Positions 46,401 to 58,466 of a stretch of 64,000 nucleotides of DNA are shown piece after piece (the stretch's first letter is position 1; each line of letters opens with the position of its first letter). A program made the translations under genes and the position numbers. Under the pieces are notes generated by a model that worked only from the letters and a program-made list of their open reading frames with translations, ran no database searches and was not told the origin of the DNA. Origin of the DNA: Neurospora intermedia (Eukaryota > Ascomycota > Sordariomycetes > Sordariales > Sordariaceae); NCBI GenBank assembly GCA_037102815.1, contig BTPP01000003.1, positions 1 through 64,000 of the forward strand, written 5' to 3'.

Positions 46401-46892
46401 TAGTATATAGTATCGGCCAGCTCTCTAATATATATTAGGCCACCCGAGTATATAGGAGTAGGCAGTTTACAATCTTTTCTAGTACTAAAGAGAATATAGA
46501 TAGCGCTCGCTACAATTATAGTAAAAGTAGTTCAGTTAGTATTATCTATATCGATTTATATAATAGGATTTAAATAACTAATTTATATAATAATTATAGT
46601 AGACCGTCGTTTCTAATATCCTACAACGAGAAATCCTAAAATACAATAAAACCTCATCCATACCCCAGAACCGTACTAACTAAGCTAGATTTTCGTCTTT
46701 TATACTGTCTATACGCGCTAATCTATACGAATAGTTTACACAAGCTCAAAAATACTAGTCTGGAGACTATTTTTAATTCTAGTAGAATTACGCGTACAGA
46801 GAGCTCAACACTATAAAAAAGTGGAGATATCTAACTTATACTAGAAGGTGATGGGCGCTATATTAGCGTAGTACGAAATTTAGCACCCTAGT
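43431..46892. mobile_element. AT-rich, heavily RIP-mutated fossil repeat element
   Basis: Composition changes abruptly near 43.45 kb and returns to normal near 46.95 kb. Inside, TpA is very common while CpA and TpG are nearly absent; for example 44041-44100 contains neither. CpG, CpC and CpT remain. This is the pattern left by RIP, which turns CpA into TpA on both strands of duplicated DNA before meiosis in Neurospora-like fungi. The block is riddled with stops on both strands and is fully broken. An 8-base direct repeat TCGTGCAG flanks it (43423-43430 and 46893-46900). Just inside, the two ends share TTTCG(G)TAC and GCGCCCA in inverted orientation. These could be target duplication and imperfect terminal inverted repeats of an old DNA transposon, possibly hAT-like from the 8-base duplication, but family is not established. 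Confidence 0.8.
45252..45349. repeat. 19-bp tandem repeat inside the fossil element
   Basis: The octamer CGATTTTA starts at 45252, 45271, 45290, 45300, 45319 and 45338. The spacing is 19, 19, 10, 19 and 19 bases, with AATAATT-like sequence between copies. It is a short tandem array with one partial unit, still clear despite heavy mutation. Confidence 0.8.
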
Positions 46893-46900
46893 TCGTGCAG

Positions 46901-49900
46901 AAACTGGTTGGAACAGCTCAAAGCGTGAAAACGCTGCTAAATCTAGTCAAGCCTGTTTCTAAAATCGATCTTGGCGGTCAAAAAGCCAACAAATCCCTCT
47001 GCACGCCCCGGATGTGCATCTTACCGATCAGGGCCTAAGCGAGATGTAAGATGGCTTCTCGATTTGGACATGGCCGACATGGATAGCCAGTCTCTTCAGT
47101 CGCACGAGCCAAGGAATGTCTTCGAGGACTTGGTGTTATTAGGTACAATCCATGTCGCCAAGATAACTTGGAAACTTTCCGCGGGACACGACTCGAATCG
47201 GACTCTTTTGGTATAGTCGAACATGATCTTGGACATTTGTACTTCACTTACTCTCAGCTACTTTAGAACGGTAAATACCTACACAGTAGTCGTCCCTGGC
47301 TGCGGCCACGCTCGTGCTCTCAGTACATATCATGATATCCTAGGTAGGATTTTGGTCCACGTCGCCTTTAATAGCTTCAATGACCTACAGAACCACATGC
47401 CTAGACGGGATCAAGGGCGGGGACTTGCGCAAGTCCGCCTGTACGGCTACCTCATAGTGGAGAAGGGCTTATAAGGACTGCTAGGTGTTCGAGGCCAATA
47501 CTGTCCCCCTTTTTTTGACTTCTGGGCCATAGAGGTACCCCACTCGCTGTTAGTGTGCACTGTCGAGAAACTGGGTCTTCTTAAACCATCGAACGAAAAT
47601 GGAAGTTGTCGGTTGAGACAAATCCCAACTGGCTCGTCGCGTCCCACTCTTCTTCAGCAGCGAAAGACCCTTATCTTGCGGAGGTTACGCTGATCAGGGT
47701 TTCTGTCATCCAAAAAATAAAAGGGGGGAGGGGACCAGCCGCGGTGACGACATATCTATATGACCACAAGACCAGACGAATATGCGACAGACAAGTTAAC
47801 GACAAGAACGACAGCAACAACAGTATATACCGCTTGCGCACTTGCGTCGGTAACCATCAGTCATTCCGCCCGTTTCGCCGTACCCCGATGCAATTCGGTT
47901 CGGCTGGGTTTCCGCACGACTACATACAGTTTAGCAGGGTTGGAGGCCGGCCGGGTTGCCCACGTCCACAACACAGCGCCAACGGCCTTCCCAAACAAGA
48001 ATTTGCTTACCAACCGCTTGTTACTCGCTTGCTCGTTCGACCTGGATGCCCTGGATACGCCCGGAGTTTTCTCAATACTTTGCGATCTCTTCTTCCTCAA
48101 GCGAGAAAAAGACTACAGCAGACGCAAGTGGAGACTAAACAGAGTCGGGAAGCGATCGGATGGTTGCTCATCGCCTACCTCATTCAGTGACCTAGATCCT
48201 AGTTCTCGGAAGGAGAACTGCTGTGGACGAATCGAATCGAGTCGACAACTCTCAAGAAAGCCATTTTACAGGAAAGAGGAACCCGCTCAACGGCGATCTG
48301 AATCTAGGTTGTTCGTTGACGATGGACCTTCACGACTCTTGAATGAGGCGTCGTTACGACATATAAGTTTAGGCAAGTAGTTTTGACGTCGTTACGTTCG
48401 GCCGCCGATGACGGCGACCATACCATCACTACCACAGTGACAACTACCACCATAGGAAACACAGCCAACGACAGGCTCCTGAGTTTCTCACGGTGCGCAT
48501 AAAAAGTTCACCAGATTTAAATGTACGAGGTAGGAGAACAATGCTGGTCCTCGGTATTGCACTGGTTCCGGCTTTCTGGGTTCGAACTACCAGTGTCAAG
48601 ACGGCACAAGGCATAAAACAAATGTCAGGGCGCGGCACGGACGCTGATAGCATGGGAGAGCTTCACAGCTCTTGCAGCTTTGGCTCCCCACCACAACCTC
48701 AAGGGTTTGCACATGAGGTGCGCCAAACACAACAATCCTTTGAGGAATCGTATGTAGATGCAGTACCGGCTGCACGACCCCGCGCGCGTCGGCGGCTGTT
48801 TTGCCAACAGGAGACGGGTATCCCCACATCCTTGAAATGGTTGTTGCCGAGTCGAGTCGAGTCGAGTCGAGCGTCAGCGAGCGGGCGCCGTGGTGGCTGC
48901 CCTCAAAGACATGGCAAAAAGGCATGCGGCCTGCGTCTCTAGACTAGTAGCGTTAGCTGCAGAGATGATAGTCACGACGTAGGCAGGCTGTATGCAAGTA
49001 CCTGTCTAGCGTCGGCGTCTCTGCACATCTCGTGAAAAACATAAAAAAATATGGATGGGTGGTTTTGAGACTTGGCCAAGTCGAGAAGGAAAATAACAGC
49101 GCGAGCAACGATGATTGACCTGACGATGGCGTCGCCGTCGATGGTGTTTATCGACAGCTGAGAGAGGCAAAAAAACACGGTAATCAACTGGAGCGTTGCT
49201 GGCCCAACGGCCTCTATCCTTACACCGATACACTTTAGCGAAGGAGCCAAAGAGACGGAAAGCTCTCTAGACGAACACCACAACTTTACGGTGTACCAAT
49301 AACCCCTGGAAGACACAAGACATGTGAGGCGGCGGCTCAGAGACGTAAGACATGGCTGCAGGGTCTCCAAGCGGCCAAGGAACTCCAAGGAGAGAAAAGA
49401 ATTTCGAAAAGGAAGCGAGAAAAGGAGTCGAGTTAACAAACTGGTGAACCTTCACGGTCGTGATGGTCTCATGGCTCCCCCAAACTCCACCGTACAACAG
49501 CCCTGGACCACGCATCAGTGGGTAACCCATGACATTTCCCCTAGGTGCGCTACCGTTCCATTCCCTTACTATGGAGACCCTGTGGACATGCCCCCTTCAC
49601 ACAGTTTTGCTCTCCATCACCGTTGCATCCGGCCTATCCTCGCTCGTGGTTGCAGCAGAGCCGGCCAGGCTTTGGCGGGTGAGGAGAGGGGGATGCCCTT
49701 CAACCATTAATAGATGCCATTGGCGCTCTGCTTGCATGTCTCACAGGCTCCGCTTGCGCGAGCTGTCTATCTTTTTTTTTCTGTTTCGTCGTTGCTCTTT
49801 GCAGCTTCGCTCCTTTCGTTGATTCGGTTTCCGCACCTGACCAACCAGTGTTCTGATATGTGATGCAGTGGGCCAGCTTGCTCTGTGTTGCTAACTTGCT

Positions 49901-50631
49901 GCTGTCCACTTAATTCCTTGTGTTGCCCAAGAGCTGAGTGTAAGCCGCGAGGATATTAAGTCTTGTCGCCACATACCAGCCGTTATCAACTCCCAAAAAA
50001 GTGTCAAACCTACACGACAAGGACCTACCCAGGTACTCGACCCCCCCTCCCGTCCTCACCTAGCTAGCAACAGGCTGCTCAGCCTGCGCAGGAGTACAAA
50101 CACCCAAGTAGTGGCCCACTCCCCCGCAGTCATCAGAGAGAAGCTCGAGCGGCGAAGCACCTAGTAAGCAGCACACCAACTGTACTGCCTACTTGGGTCC
50201 AAACTCCGAATTGCAGGACTCCGGCGCAACGGCTCGATTGCCTAAGACATCCCCCCTCGTCGAATCCCCGACAAGATATTCACCGATAGCTTCTTCGCAA
50301 CCTAGTCGACCACCAGGGGTTCAGAAGGAGGAAGAAGGAGCCGCATTGCTGGCCATGAGGAAGGCCCAACGGTGAAACGTGGTAATAGAAGGGCGAAACC
50401 AGGCGTTCCCCGGGATTATCCAAGCAGGCGCAACACCAAGAGTGGAAGATATACGGACTCAGTAGTGCGTTTTGGTTACACTTGGCTTGTTACCAGATGG
50501 CTTGGGAGAGACCCCGATAACTCATACATATACCACCATTACCAACCCGCTTATTCCGACTTCTCGACAGCGCTGACAACACTTCGCTTTCCGAAACCAA
50601 AGGTGTTGTAAATCAAGGCGGCGCAGACGAG
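46901..50631. other. Gene-poor spacer right of the fossil element
   Basis: Base composition is normal again. Overlapping frames of about 200 codons in two frames at 47606-48380 (+) have no recognisable domain and mixed composition; I do not call them genes. The right end (about 50115-50375) holds a Pro/Ser-rich open stretch that may belong to the leader or an upstream exon of the next gene. Confidence 0.4.
48847..48871. repeat. (GAGTC)n pentanucleotide repeat
   Basis: About five tandem copies of the GAGTC/GTCGA unit. Simple repeat. Confidence 0.8.
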
Positions 50632-53515
50632 ATGCCGAGCATATGGAAGTCGGGCTCAAACGCCGGCCGGGTCAAGGCCGGCAGCAAGTCCATCCGAGGG
50701 ACCATATCGGGACCGATACCAATACCAAACGCCCTAGACGACGACAACGAATTCCCCATCCGATCTTTGGGCACAATCAGGTCCACAAATGCCGAAGACG
50801 AGCTTGGTGGTACCCAGAGACCAGGGACTACTGGCAGAATTGCAAGCCCAGCAGCATCAGCATCAGCAGCAGTTGAGGCGGCCGAAGGAGGAGCGCTGAT
50901 GAAGGAACAGCTCTTTGATAATCGGCATCATGGTGAGAGTGGTAGCGACAGCGACAGAGAGAGAAGCCCGGGTTCGAGGCAGGGCATCATCTCGGCAACT
51001 GCCGAGGTTTCAGGGGCGAGTATGGGCGGGAATGAGGTTACTGAAGTAATCTCCCAAAGACCAAAAGCACCATCAGACCCTCCACCACTGCTGCCACCTC
51101 ATTCTGCCGGTGCTACATCGTCATCAACAGAAAGACAACGGACGCCGCAGAGAATCTCTCCGCCGCAAACATCATCGCCATTGAGAACGACGCCGGTGAG
51201 GGTTAGGACGACACCGACAATGGGACGGATCACGAACCCCCCTCAGAGCACGGTTTTGCGATATTCGACCATTAGCGATACCCCGAGTGGGCAGACCAAC
51301 AACAGCAAGGGGCAACCACAAAGGAAGCAGTCCACACTGCGCTCGGCATTGGGCAAGTTATTTGGACGAGGAAAGAAGAAGAATGGGTTGGCGGCTGGAG
51401 AGCAGAGAAACCTCCCCAATTCCGGGCGCGAGTCTGTTCTTTTGGAATCTTCTCAGCACAAGAGTGTTAGTGCCATCCAAACTTTCGTAGCATTCATTCT
51501 AGTGGCGCCAACAGACTGACTGACTGACTGTTAAACAGGACCCAAGTGCGCTTCATCGGATGACGGAAACGTCCCCCAAGCGATCTGCCTCGCTTCCCCT
51601 CAGTGAGCTTGACAGGCCACTGCGTTCGCATTCCATCGGGCCAGACGACATCCGGGCTATCGAAAGCGCTCGGAATTCACTCCAGGCTGATATTGGCGGG
51701 AACCCCGGATCTATCGCAAGGCGGCGCGCTGCAGCAGCAAATGCAAATGAGCGCCGGTTCCTGTATGTGCCGCGCTTTCCTGAAGCCGAAGCAGGTGCCG
51801 GCCTCTCGCCACGACCTGCCAGTAGCCACGGGCGTGGAAGTCGACTGTTTGCTGGAGCTCCACGCGGGGAACATGATGACCCAAGTGAAATCGGGCGCGC
51901 CATCACCAGCGATAGTGGTAGCCATGGCATGCGACGCCGATCACGAAGCCTTTCTGGGTTGCCGGATATCTTGGTTGCGGGAATCGGGCGGGCGCCGGAG
52001 CGCCGCCGCAGCGACGAAATCCGATACTGGCGTGAGTCCTACAATGCGGGATTCCACTCGCCATTATCATCGGATGCGCACGTCAATGCCGATATTGACA
52101 ACGACGGTGTAGCAGATCTCAGTGTTCCCACAAGCCCCGCAGTCGAAAAACCCCCTGATACGCCCCCGCAGCCGTTCAACTTTGGATCCATCTCGAAGCA
52201 GATGGTGGGAATGAAGATCACTCAAGTGGCAAGCATCGACACCCGTCTCGGAACCCTCGAGACGCGAACCGGAAAGTTGGAGCGGGTTGTCGACCAGCTC
52301 TGTCACGTAGTTCCCGGGTTCAGGGGCCCGCTCAGCGATATCTCGGCGGTTGGAGGAGGGAGGGGAACCGGAGGACCGGGAACCATCAGAACTGTCTCTG
52401 ATGGTCGGCCTTCTTTCACATACACGGCTGCCTCGCCGCCGCCCCCTCCCATTTCCCCCATTCCACCACGTCAAGGACAGCAACCAGCTCATTCCCAGTC
52501 CGACATCAGCCGCTCTCCACACGCCAGCAGCGAGCGACAGTCGATGGATTCAGACATACACTCGCAAATTTCGTTTGGCGAAGCTCAGACCTTCAATGGC
52601 TTTCTCCATCTGCCTTCTTCGTCAGCCACCCAGGCACACTCCTTAACCACCGCTACCACGCCCACCACGGCAGCGACTCTCAGCACCCCATCTTACCCGG
52701 AGCACCCCACTGACACAGACGGGGACCGACCAACTTCCAACTCCACCATCCGCGGCGTTGCCAGCATGCCTTCGATGCACGAACACACCACGACGGCCTC
52801 TATCAGTGAATACTCATCCACCAATGCCCACGATCCGACCTACTACAACCAGTATCACGCTCTCATCGGTCAGCTAGAAGCGGAGCGGCAGGCCCGCCAG
52901 GCGCTCGAGGGGCAGGTGAAGAAACTGTCAGACCGCTTGAACGCGTTATCGAGTACCATGTATGCTTTAGTGAGGGATAGCGGGTCTTGGGGGGCACCTG
53001 ATCCGTCCAGTCCCAGATCAGCTCTCGGTGGTGGTGGAGGAGGAGGAGGAGGTAGAGGCAGAGGGTATCCACCGTCACACATCCCGAGTGTTTTCGACTA
53101 TGATAATGACGATGACGATCACCATCCTCAGCAAGGAGACGACGAGGATGAGGAGGACGATATCGACGACAATGTTGGTCCTGTTAGACATGGACATCAC
53201 AGTGTTGGAGTCGTGTCCAAGGCAAAACTGGCATTGGTCGCGAAACCTACCTCGAGAGGTAGCGGCGGCGGCGGTCGTGGTCAGGAAGATGCCGAGGCAG
53301 GAGATTTTCAGACGCCGAGAGAAGAGTTTCATACGCCGATGACGCCGACGTCTCTTTATACCTATGGGGCTTTCAGTCCTGATCATGATCTTGAGAGCGT
53401 TGGCGACGAGACAGAGTCTGGCGGGGATTCCTCCGATACCAGGGCGGAGAAGAAGCAGAAGAAGGCAGCTCGGACGTTGAGTTTGAGTCAATTGACGATG
53501 GGTAAGAGGATCTGA
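50632..53515 (+). CDS. Large low-complexity fungal protein with a short coiled coil
   Basis: Two exons (50632-51465 and 51539-53515) encode 936 residues. The 73-nt intron has donor GTTAGT and acceptor TTAAACAG, and joins in phase 0 (SQHKS|DPSALH). Most of the protein is Ser-, Pro-, Thr- and Arg-rich and probably disordered. Basic patches occur at about 245-255 (LFGRGKKKN). A predicted coiled-coil segment lies at about 740-770 (LIGQLEAERQARQALEGQVK). It is followed by a Gly run, an acidic run (DDEDEEDDIDD) and a basic C-terminus. A central block, SISKQMVGMKITQVASID, looks the most conserved-like part. No catalytic domain is visible and I do not recognise the family. The ATG chosen is the first in this frame, but an upstream coding exon cannot be excluded. 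Confidence 0.75.
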
Positions 53516-54869
53516 GAGAGCGGGTGTAACGAAGATGGGTGGGAGTTCACCAGCAGCAAGACCATTCTGGCCTCGTTAAATCCCTTGACGTCACGTACGT
53601 TACACCTTCACGACATTGCCGTCTTGAATAATTGTCAGTCACGGAACTCAAACAGGCGACTCACTCGGCGGCTCGGGCATCACGAATAGATCCAGTCAGT
53701 CAGTCAGCCATTGAGGGAGTCGCTGCGCGGACTTTTTCGACAGACAACAAACAGATACAAACACACATGACTGAGGAATGAGACGAAACCGTGTCACCTA
53801 CCTATTCTACTCACCCTTTACACCTACCTACCTACTCACCGTCTACACCTACCTACCTCAACCTGCCGATGCACACCTTTCAGGCTTGAAGAACCCCTTT
53901 TACCTATCCCAGGGCTATAATACGAATTCGGTCTTACGTTTCACCCCAATGACGACCAGGTCGCCTTGTTTTTGTCAACAAACAGCAACATTCATCTTGC
54001 TTGCGGCGCATCCAGCATGCGCACGCAAATATGAACTTCTACGTTTATACCTACCTACCTCTCTTCAATATTTCTCAACCCCATACTCTCTATTTGTGCT
54101 CGAACACTTTTTAACCTCCAGTTTGATATATTTTTTTGTCTCATTATTGGAGCGGCATAGCCTTGATTTTTATTTTTGACGTCATTACGTGTACGATTAT
54201 TTATATCTAGCAGTTTTACGGACACATCATGATGGAGATACCTTTTTGTTGTGGTAGTGGTGGTGGTGTAGTTGGATACCGTTCAGTTGCTTTCGATTGC
54301 AATTCCTTTTCATTTTTATCTTTTTGGCATATTGCATATATCGTTCTGGTGTTACTGGGAGTTTTTATTCTTCATGGAAATGGATCTTCTTTTTTGAAAT
54401 TACAGCGCGTATTGATTCAACCTCTCTTATCGTCGTCCTCTATTGTAATACTTTTTTTTTTTTTTTTTCTTTTTTTCTTCTCCTTTTTTCTTGGCATCCT
54501 TAGCACTAAGCATTGTCTCTTGGACGGGTTGACAAATTTGAATTTGATACGGCTTTGAACTTATACACATTGTTCTCTTAGGCTAGCGCTGCGTGAAATG
54601 AAACATGACCATTGAAAATAACCAGCTACTGTAGAAAGTGGGAACACATGACAAAAGCAGTGAACACAAAGAGGCAGAAAGGCAATGTAGTCAATGGGAA
54701 TGGTATATCGTACAAGAAAACAACTGCCCTCGAGGCGTATATGTTCGACTTGACCCAAAATAACCCAACCCAAAACGCCGCTGTATAACCCGCCAAACCC
54801 AAGCGTAACACGTTTGTAACCTAGTCGACTTTCTCTCCCGTCTTCTCTTGTTCTCTGCCATTGTCTCCT
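53516..54869. other. Convergent spacer, T-rich
   Basis: Lies between the 3' ends of the low-complexity protein gene (+) and the kinase gene (-). It holds CCTA tetranucleotide runs (53810-53858, 54047-54060), an AGTC repeat (53694-53708) and a long T tract near 54450-54482. No gene was seen. Confidence 0.5.
53810..53858. repeat. CCTA-type tetranucleotide repeats
   Basis: Two clusters of tandem CCTA units, separated by CACCGTCTACA. Typical simple repeat of this genome. Confidence 0.75.
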
Positions 54870-56259
54870 TCAAGCGGTATCTTCGGGCAACTCCTCCACC
54901 ACCCTTTCTACCAGCTCGATCAGCTCATCGATATCTGGCCTCTCTGCGGGTTCGACCCTCAAACATCTCCTCACCACATCCCTTATCGGCTCGCTGATAT
55001 AGTTCTCATCGTCCTTGTTGGTTGCCGTACTATCACCACCCGCACCTCCTCCCGCACCCGCCTTGCCCTTGCCCTTAGTCTGTCCGGGCCCCTCGTCAGG
55101 GAACCTCCAGTCGCCACTCAGTACGCAGATGCTCAAGCTGCCACCGGTCTCGTCACTGCGCATCTCAAAGGGCGACTTGCCGACCAGGCAGGCGTAGAGG
55201 GTACAGCCGAGCGACCAGATGTCCACCTTGGTATCGATAATGGTGCCGGTCTTGACATCGAAGAGTTCGGGAGCGCGATAAGGCATGGTGGAGTGTTCGG
55301 CTGCGGTATCCTGGGTAGCTATGGCGAGAGAGCGAGATGTGATGGGAAGGGGAGAGACGGCGATGGAGCCGAGGTCCATGAGGATTGGGTCGCGGCCAGA
55401 GTCGGAGATCATAATGTTGCCTGTAGGACAAGTTAGGGTCAATAGTGACATAAAATGGACGTGATAGGTGGTGTTTAAAAAAACACGTACCGGGCTTGAT
55501 ATCCCTATGCGCGTAGCTCCTCGTCTCGCCTGACCCAGGCAAGCGTCCTTCCTCTTCGATCAGCGGCACTTGTTGCTCCGTCTCATCATCCTCATCCGCA
55601 CCTCCCACCGCCGCCTGCCTGGTCTTTGATTTTCTCTTTCCTGCTGCTCCCGGCACTTCCATTGACTCCCCGCTTGTGTCCCCCCCTGCGCCACCTTTGT
55701 ACTTGTGCATCCCCCTTAGCGCCTTGCACACTCCCAGGAAAAGCATCATGAGCCTCTTCTCCGGGAAGCGCGTGTGGTTTACCAAGTTCGCATTGATCAT
55801 ATCCTGCAGGTTGCCGCGCCGGTAATACGGCAACAGGACGTAGACGGTCTTGTCCTGCCCTTCGCTGCCGCGTTCCGTGGCGATGCTGTAGTCGACGTGG
55901 TGGATGATTCCAGGCGTGTTGCCGAAAATCTTGTAGGCTTCTACTTCGTGCATAGCTTGGGCGACGGATTCTTGACCGAACGGGCATCGAATCTTTTTTA
56001 GGGCGAGGAGCTCGCTTGTCGATGTGTCTTGGACAAGGTAGACGTAGGAGAAGCCGCCCTGGATGAGACTTTGTGGTCAATACAGCTCAGAGCAAGAAGG
56101 GGAGAGCAACAGAGATGGGGAGATATGGGTAGGCCGTACCTCGCCTAGTAAGCGCAAGATCTTGAAGCTCCTATTGTTGATCTTGAGCGTGGGGGAGCCG
56201 GGAAAGCAGACCATGCAGTTGCCCAGCCAGTATATAAAGTCTGAAACTACTTGCGCCAT
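54870..56259 (-). CDS. env7: Serine/threonine protein kinase, STK16/Env7 family
   Basis: Three exons (56259-56140, 56058-55491, 55420-54870) encode 412 residues. The glycine loop is split by intron 1: LLGE|GGFSYVYLV (residues 37-49). The ATP-binding lysine is in LALKKI (Lys61). The catalytic loop is HRDIKPGN (224-231), again split by an intron, followed by MDLGS (244-248, DLG in place of DFG) and YRAPELF. An acidic and basic low-complexity insert of about 55 residues (KRKSKTRQ, DEDDETEQQ) precedes the catalytic loop. The DLGS motif and short N-terminus fit the NAK-related STK16/Env7 group; yeast Env7 is a palmitoylated vacuolar kinase that restrains membrane fusion. Cys15 and Cys18 (GNCMVCFPG) are candidate palmitoylation sites. 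All kinase key residues are present, so it should be active. Confidence 0.92.
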
Positions 56260-58466
56260 GATGGGCTACTCGTGGGAACGGGCTATGTCTGGATTAAGGT
56301 GGTGATGCGTTGGCGGAACCGTTGTCGACTTTCTCGAACTGCTTTGCGAGTGACCACCTGTATGATTCTGCGTGGTGACGGAAAGGGAGATGTAGGCGCG
56401 TTTAGCTTCGCAATGTCATCCGCTTAAGTTGTTTGGTCGCGCGACGCTCAGGTGAACTTGTTTGAGATCGAGTGGTCATGCACAATTGGCAGTCGACGTG
56501 GGAATGGTGGTTGCTCTGTGTGATGGCGACACTGCTTGATCGATGTTTGCGCTAAGTATCCTGAAGAGGCAAGTCTCGATAGTTTGTTGCAGGTATGTTG
56601 TGTGTTCCGAGATGTTGGCTAGACGGGAGTTGAGACGTATGCGAATGTCAGATGCGATTGACGCTCAGGGAAGGTGCCTGTCAATCACAAAGCTAGGTAC
56701 CACAGCTCTAGTGTAATTGAAGGTGGCCGGATCATAGAGGTAGCCCGCGATGTCCACTGCCAAGGACCCTGAGGCTGATTGGCCTGTTAGTATGGCTCCT
56801 GCGACTGCTGTTAAAGCCCGCCATTGTGAAGCTGAGGAATGTCTCCCGGCTTTCTGATAGAGAGGAATGAACTCTATTGCAAGCCGCAGAGCTAGTAATT
56901 GCATCTTGAGAACTTGTTCTGAGACTTGAGATTCTCCATTCTCAGTTCAACTTTTGAGCACAACCCTGAGTTAGTGAAGTTGCGTACTAACACATTCGAG
57001 GGTCTTTATAGGATCACTCTGACGAAAACAGTCAGCTTCAGCGCCACAGCACCTGGAGCCCCCCTGGCCCTGCGCTCCAGGTCTTCCGGGAGTCCCGGCA
57101 CCGTAGCGTCCGAACCGCAGCGCCTCCACTCTCCAGGAACCTCAATGGCCCCGGAGCCCCGAAAGAGAAGATAGGCTCTTATCTACCTATCTAAATAGGT
57201 TCTTTGTTGACGAGGGGATATATTTGTGTTCTTCAAGAGAGTTATCCCCTTGCGATGCCCATTGAAGACGGCATGGAATTCTCAGACCTTGATGGCATCA
57301 TGTCGTCATTCTTATTGTGACTGAGACTCTACCACAACCCAACAAGGTACTCACACAGCAGTTGTTTTGACTTCAAAGGCCGCATATACCCTGGCGGTCA
57401 ATATTAACATTCTTCTTGTTTTTACCTTGATGTGAATTTTCGTAAGTGACACTATCGCTATTGGACGGACGGATCAACTCCTATGGGAGTGTGAGAGAAG
57501 TGGACTGATGGATGTCTCCTTTCGTCAGACCTGGTAGGTAGGTGCACTTCACACTCGATATACGTGCTGTGACGGATTCCTTAACCTCTCTTCACATGTC
57601 TTCAGAGACTTTTCAGAGGTTTTCCAGGGTATTACCATCCTCCCTTTTCACCATACTCTTGCTCTTACCAACGGGTTATCGTGTAATCTCCCCGGGTATA
57701 AATGAGTACTTCACTACCACAGACAGTACAGCTAGGATCACGAAACGACCACGACGAAAGAATTCTTTCGAACCTTGGACTTACAGCCAACGAACACAGA
57801 AAGGAACATTCCGCAAATCATCGTTCATAATGCTCAGTACTGCATAATACACTAGACTACAATACACGCTCCCGCCCGCTCCCTGCCTCCGACTTGTGAG
57901 TTCTGCTCTCGCATAACCACATACCAAAGCCAACGCGACCCAACCTGTTCTCCCTCCCATGTGATGATCCATTACCATGCATTGTCAATGCACTAATCTA
58001 GCATTTCCGTTCCATCTCATCCTAGCCTATCCCGTCATAACCCTAACCCTTCCCTTTTCTTTAAAAATTTCCGTAGTGGTTTGGTTCCACTGCAGACAAT
58101 TATATTCCAGAAACCGTGTCTGATATTTGTCGTTTTGTGTTTAACTTGCTTGACAATGATTGATAGTGAGAACGATGTTGATAAAGTTCGGTAAGGATGG
58201 ATATCGATCGATGGTGGGAAAGGCACAAAGAGTACGGATGCGTAGTTGCCGGTTGTGTAGCGTCAATGAGAATGAAGAATGGCAAAGGGGTAGGTAACAT
58301 GGATAGGTAGATAGGCAAATAGGTACGCCAAGTGCCAGTTCATATGAGATGTTACCATCCATCGCTACACCCTCTCGCTCCCGTTCCAAGCTGTCGTCGT
58401 CGGCGGCGGCATCTTCCCCATCATCATCTTATTATCGTCAAAAGCCTTGCTTAATCCAACAGTCCC
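56260..58466. other. Spacer upstream of the kinase and downstream of the CLIP gene
   Basis: Holds the kinase promoter at the left and the CLIP 3' region at the right. A 79-codon ATG-started frame at 56665-56904 (-) reads like a protein fragment (LAIEFIPLYQKAGRHS) but matches nothing I know. A GC-rich island lies at 57040-57170. The pair CCCTAACCC near 58040 is a single telomere-like unit and not a telomere. Confidence 0.4.

Noticed and set aside
47606-48380. Overlapping plus-strand frames of 194 and 206 codons right of the fossil element
   Set aside because: They overlap each other, have no recognisable domain or transmembrane pattern, and their composition is not coding-like.
48575-48592. 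GGGTTCGAACTACC, similar to a tRNA B box
   Set aside because: No A box at the right distance and no cloverleaf stems could be formed around it.
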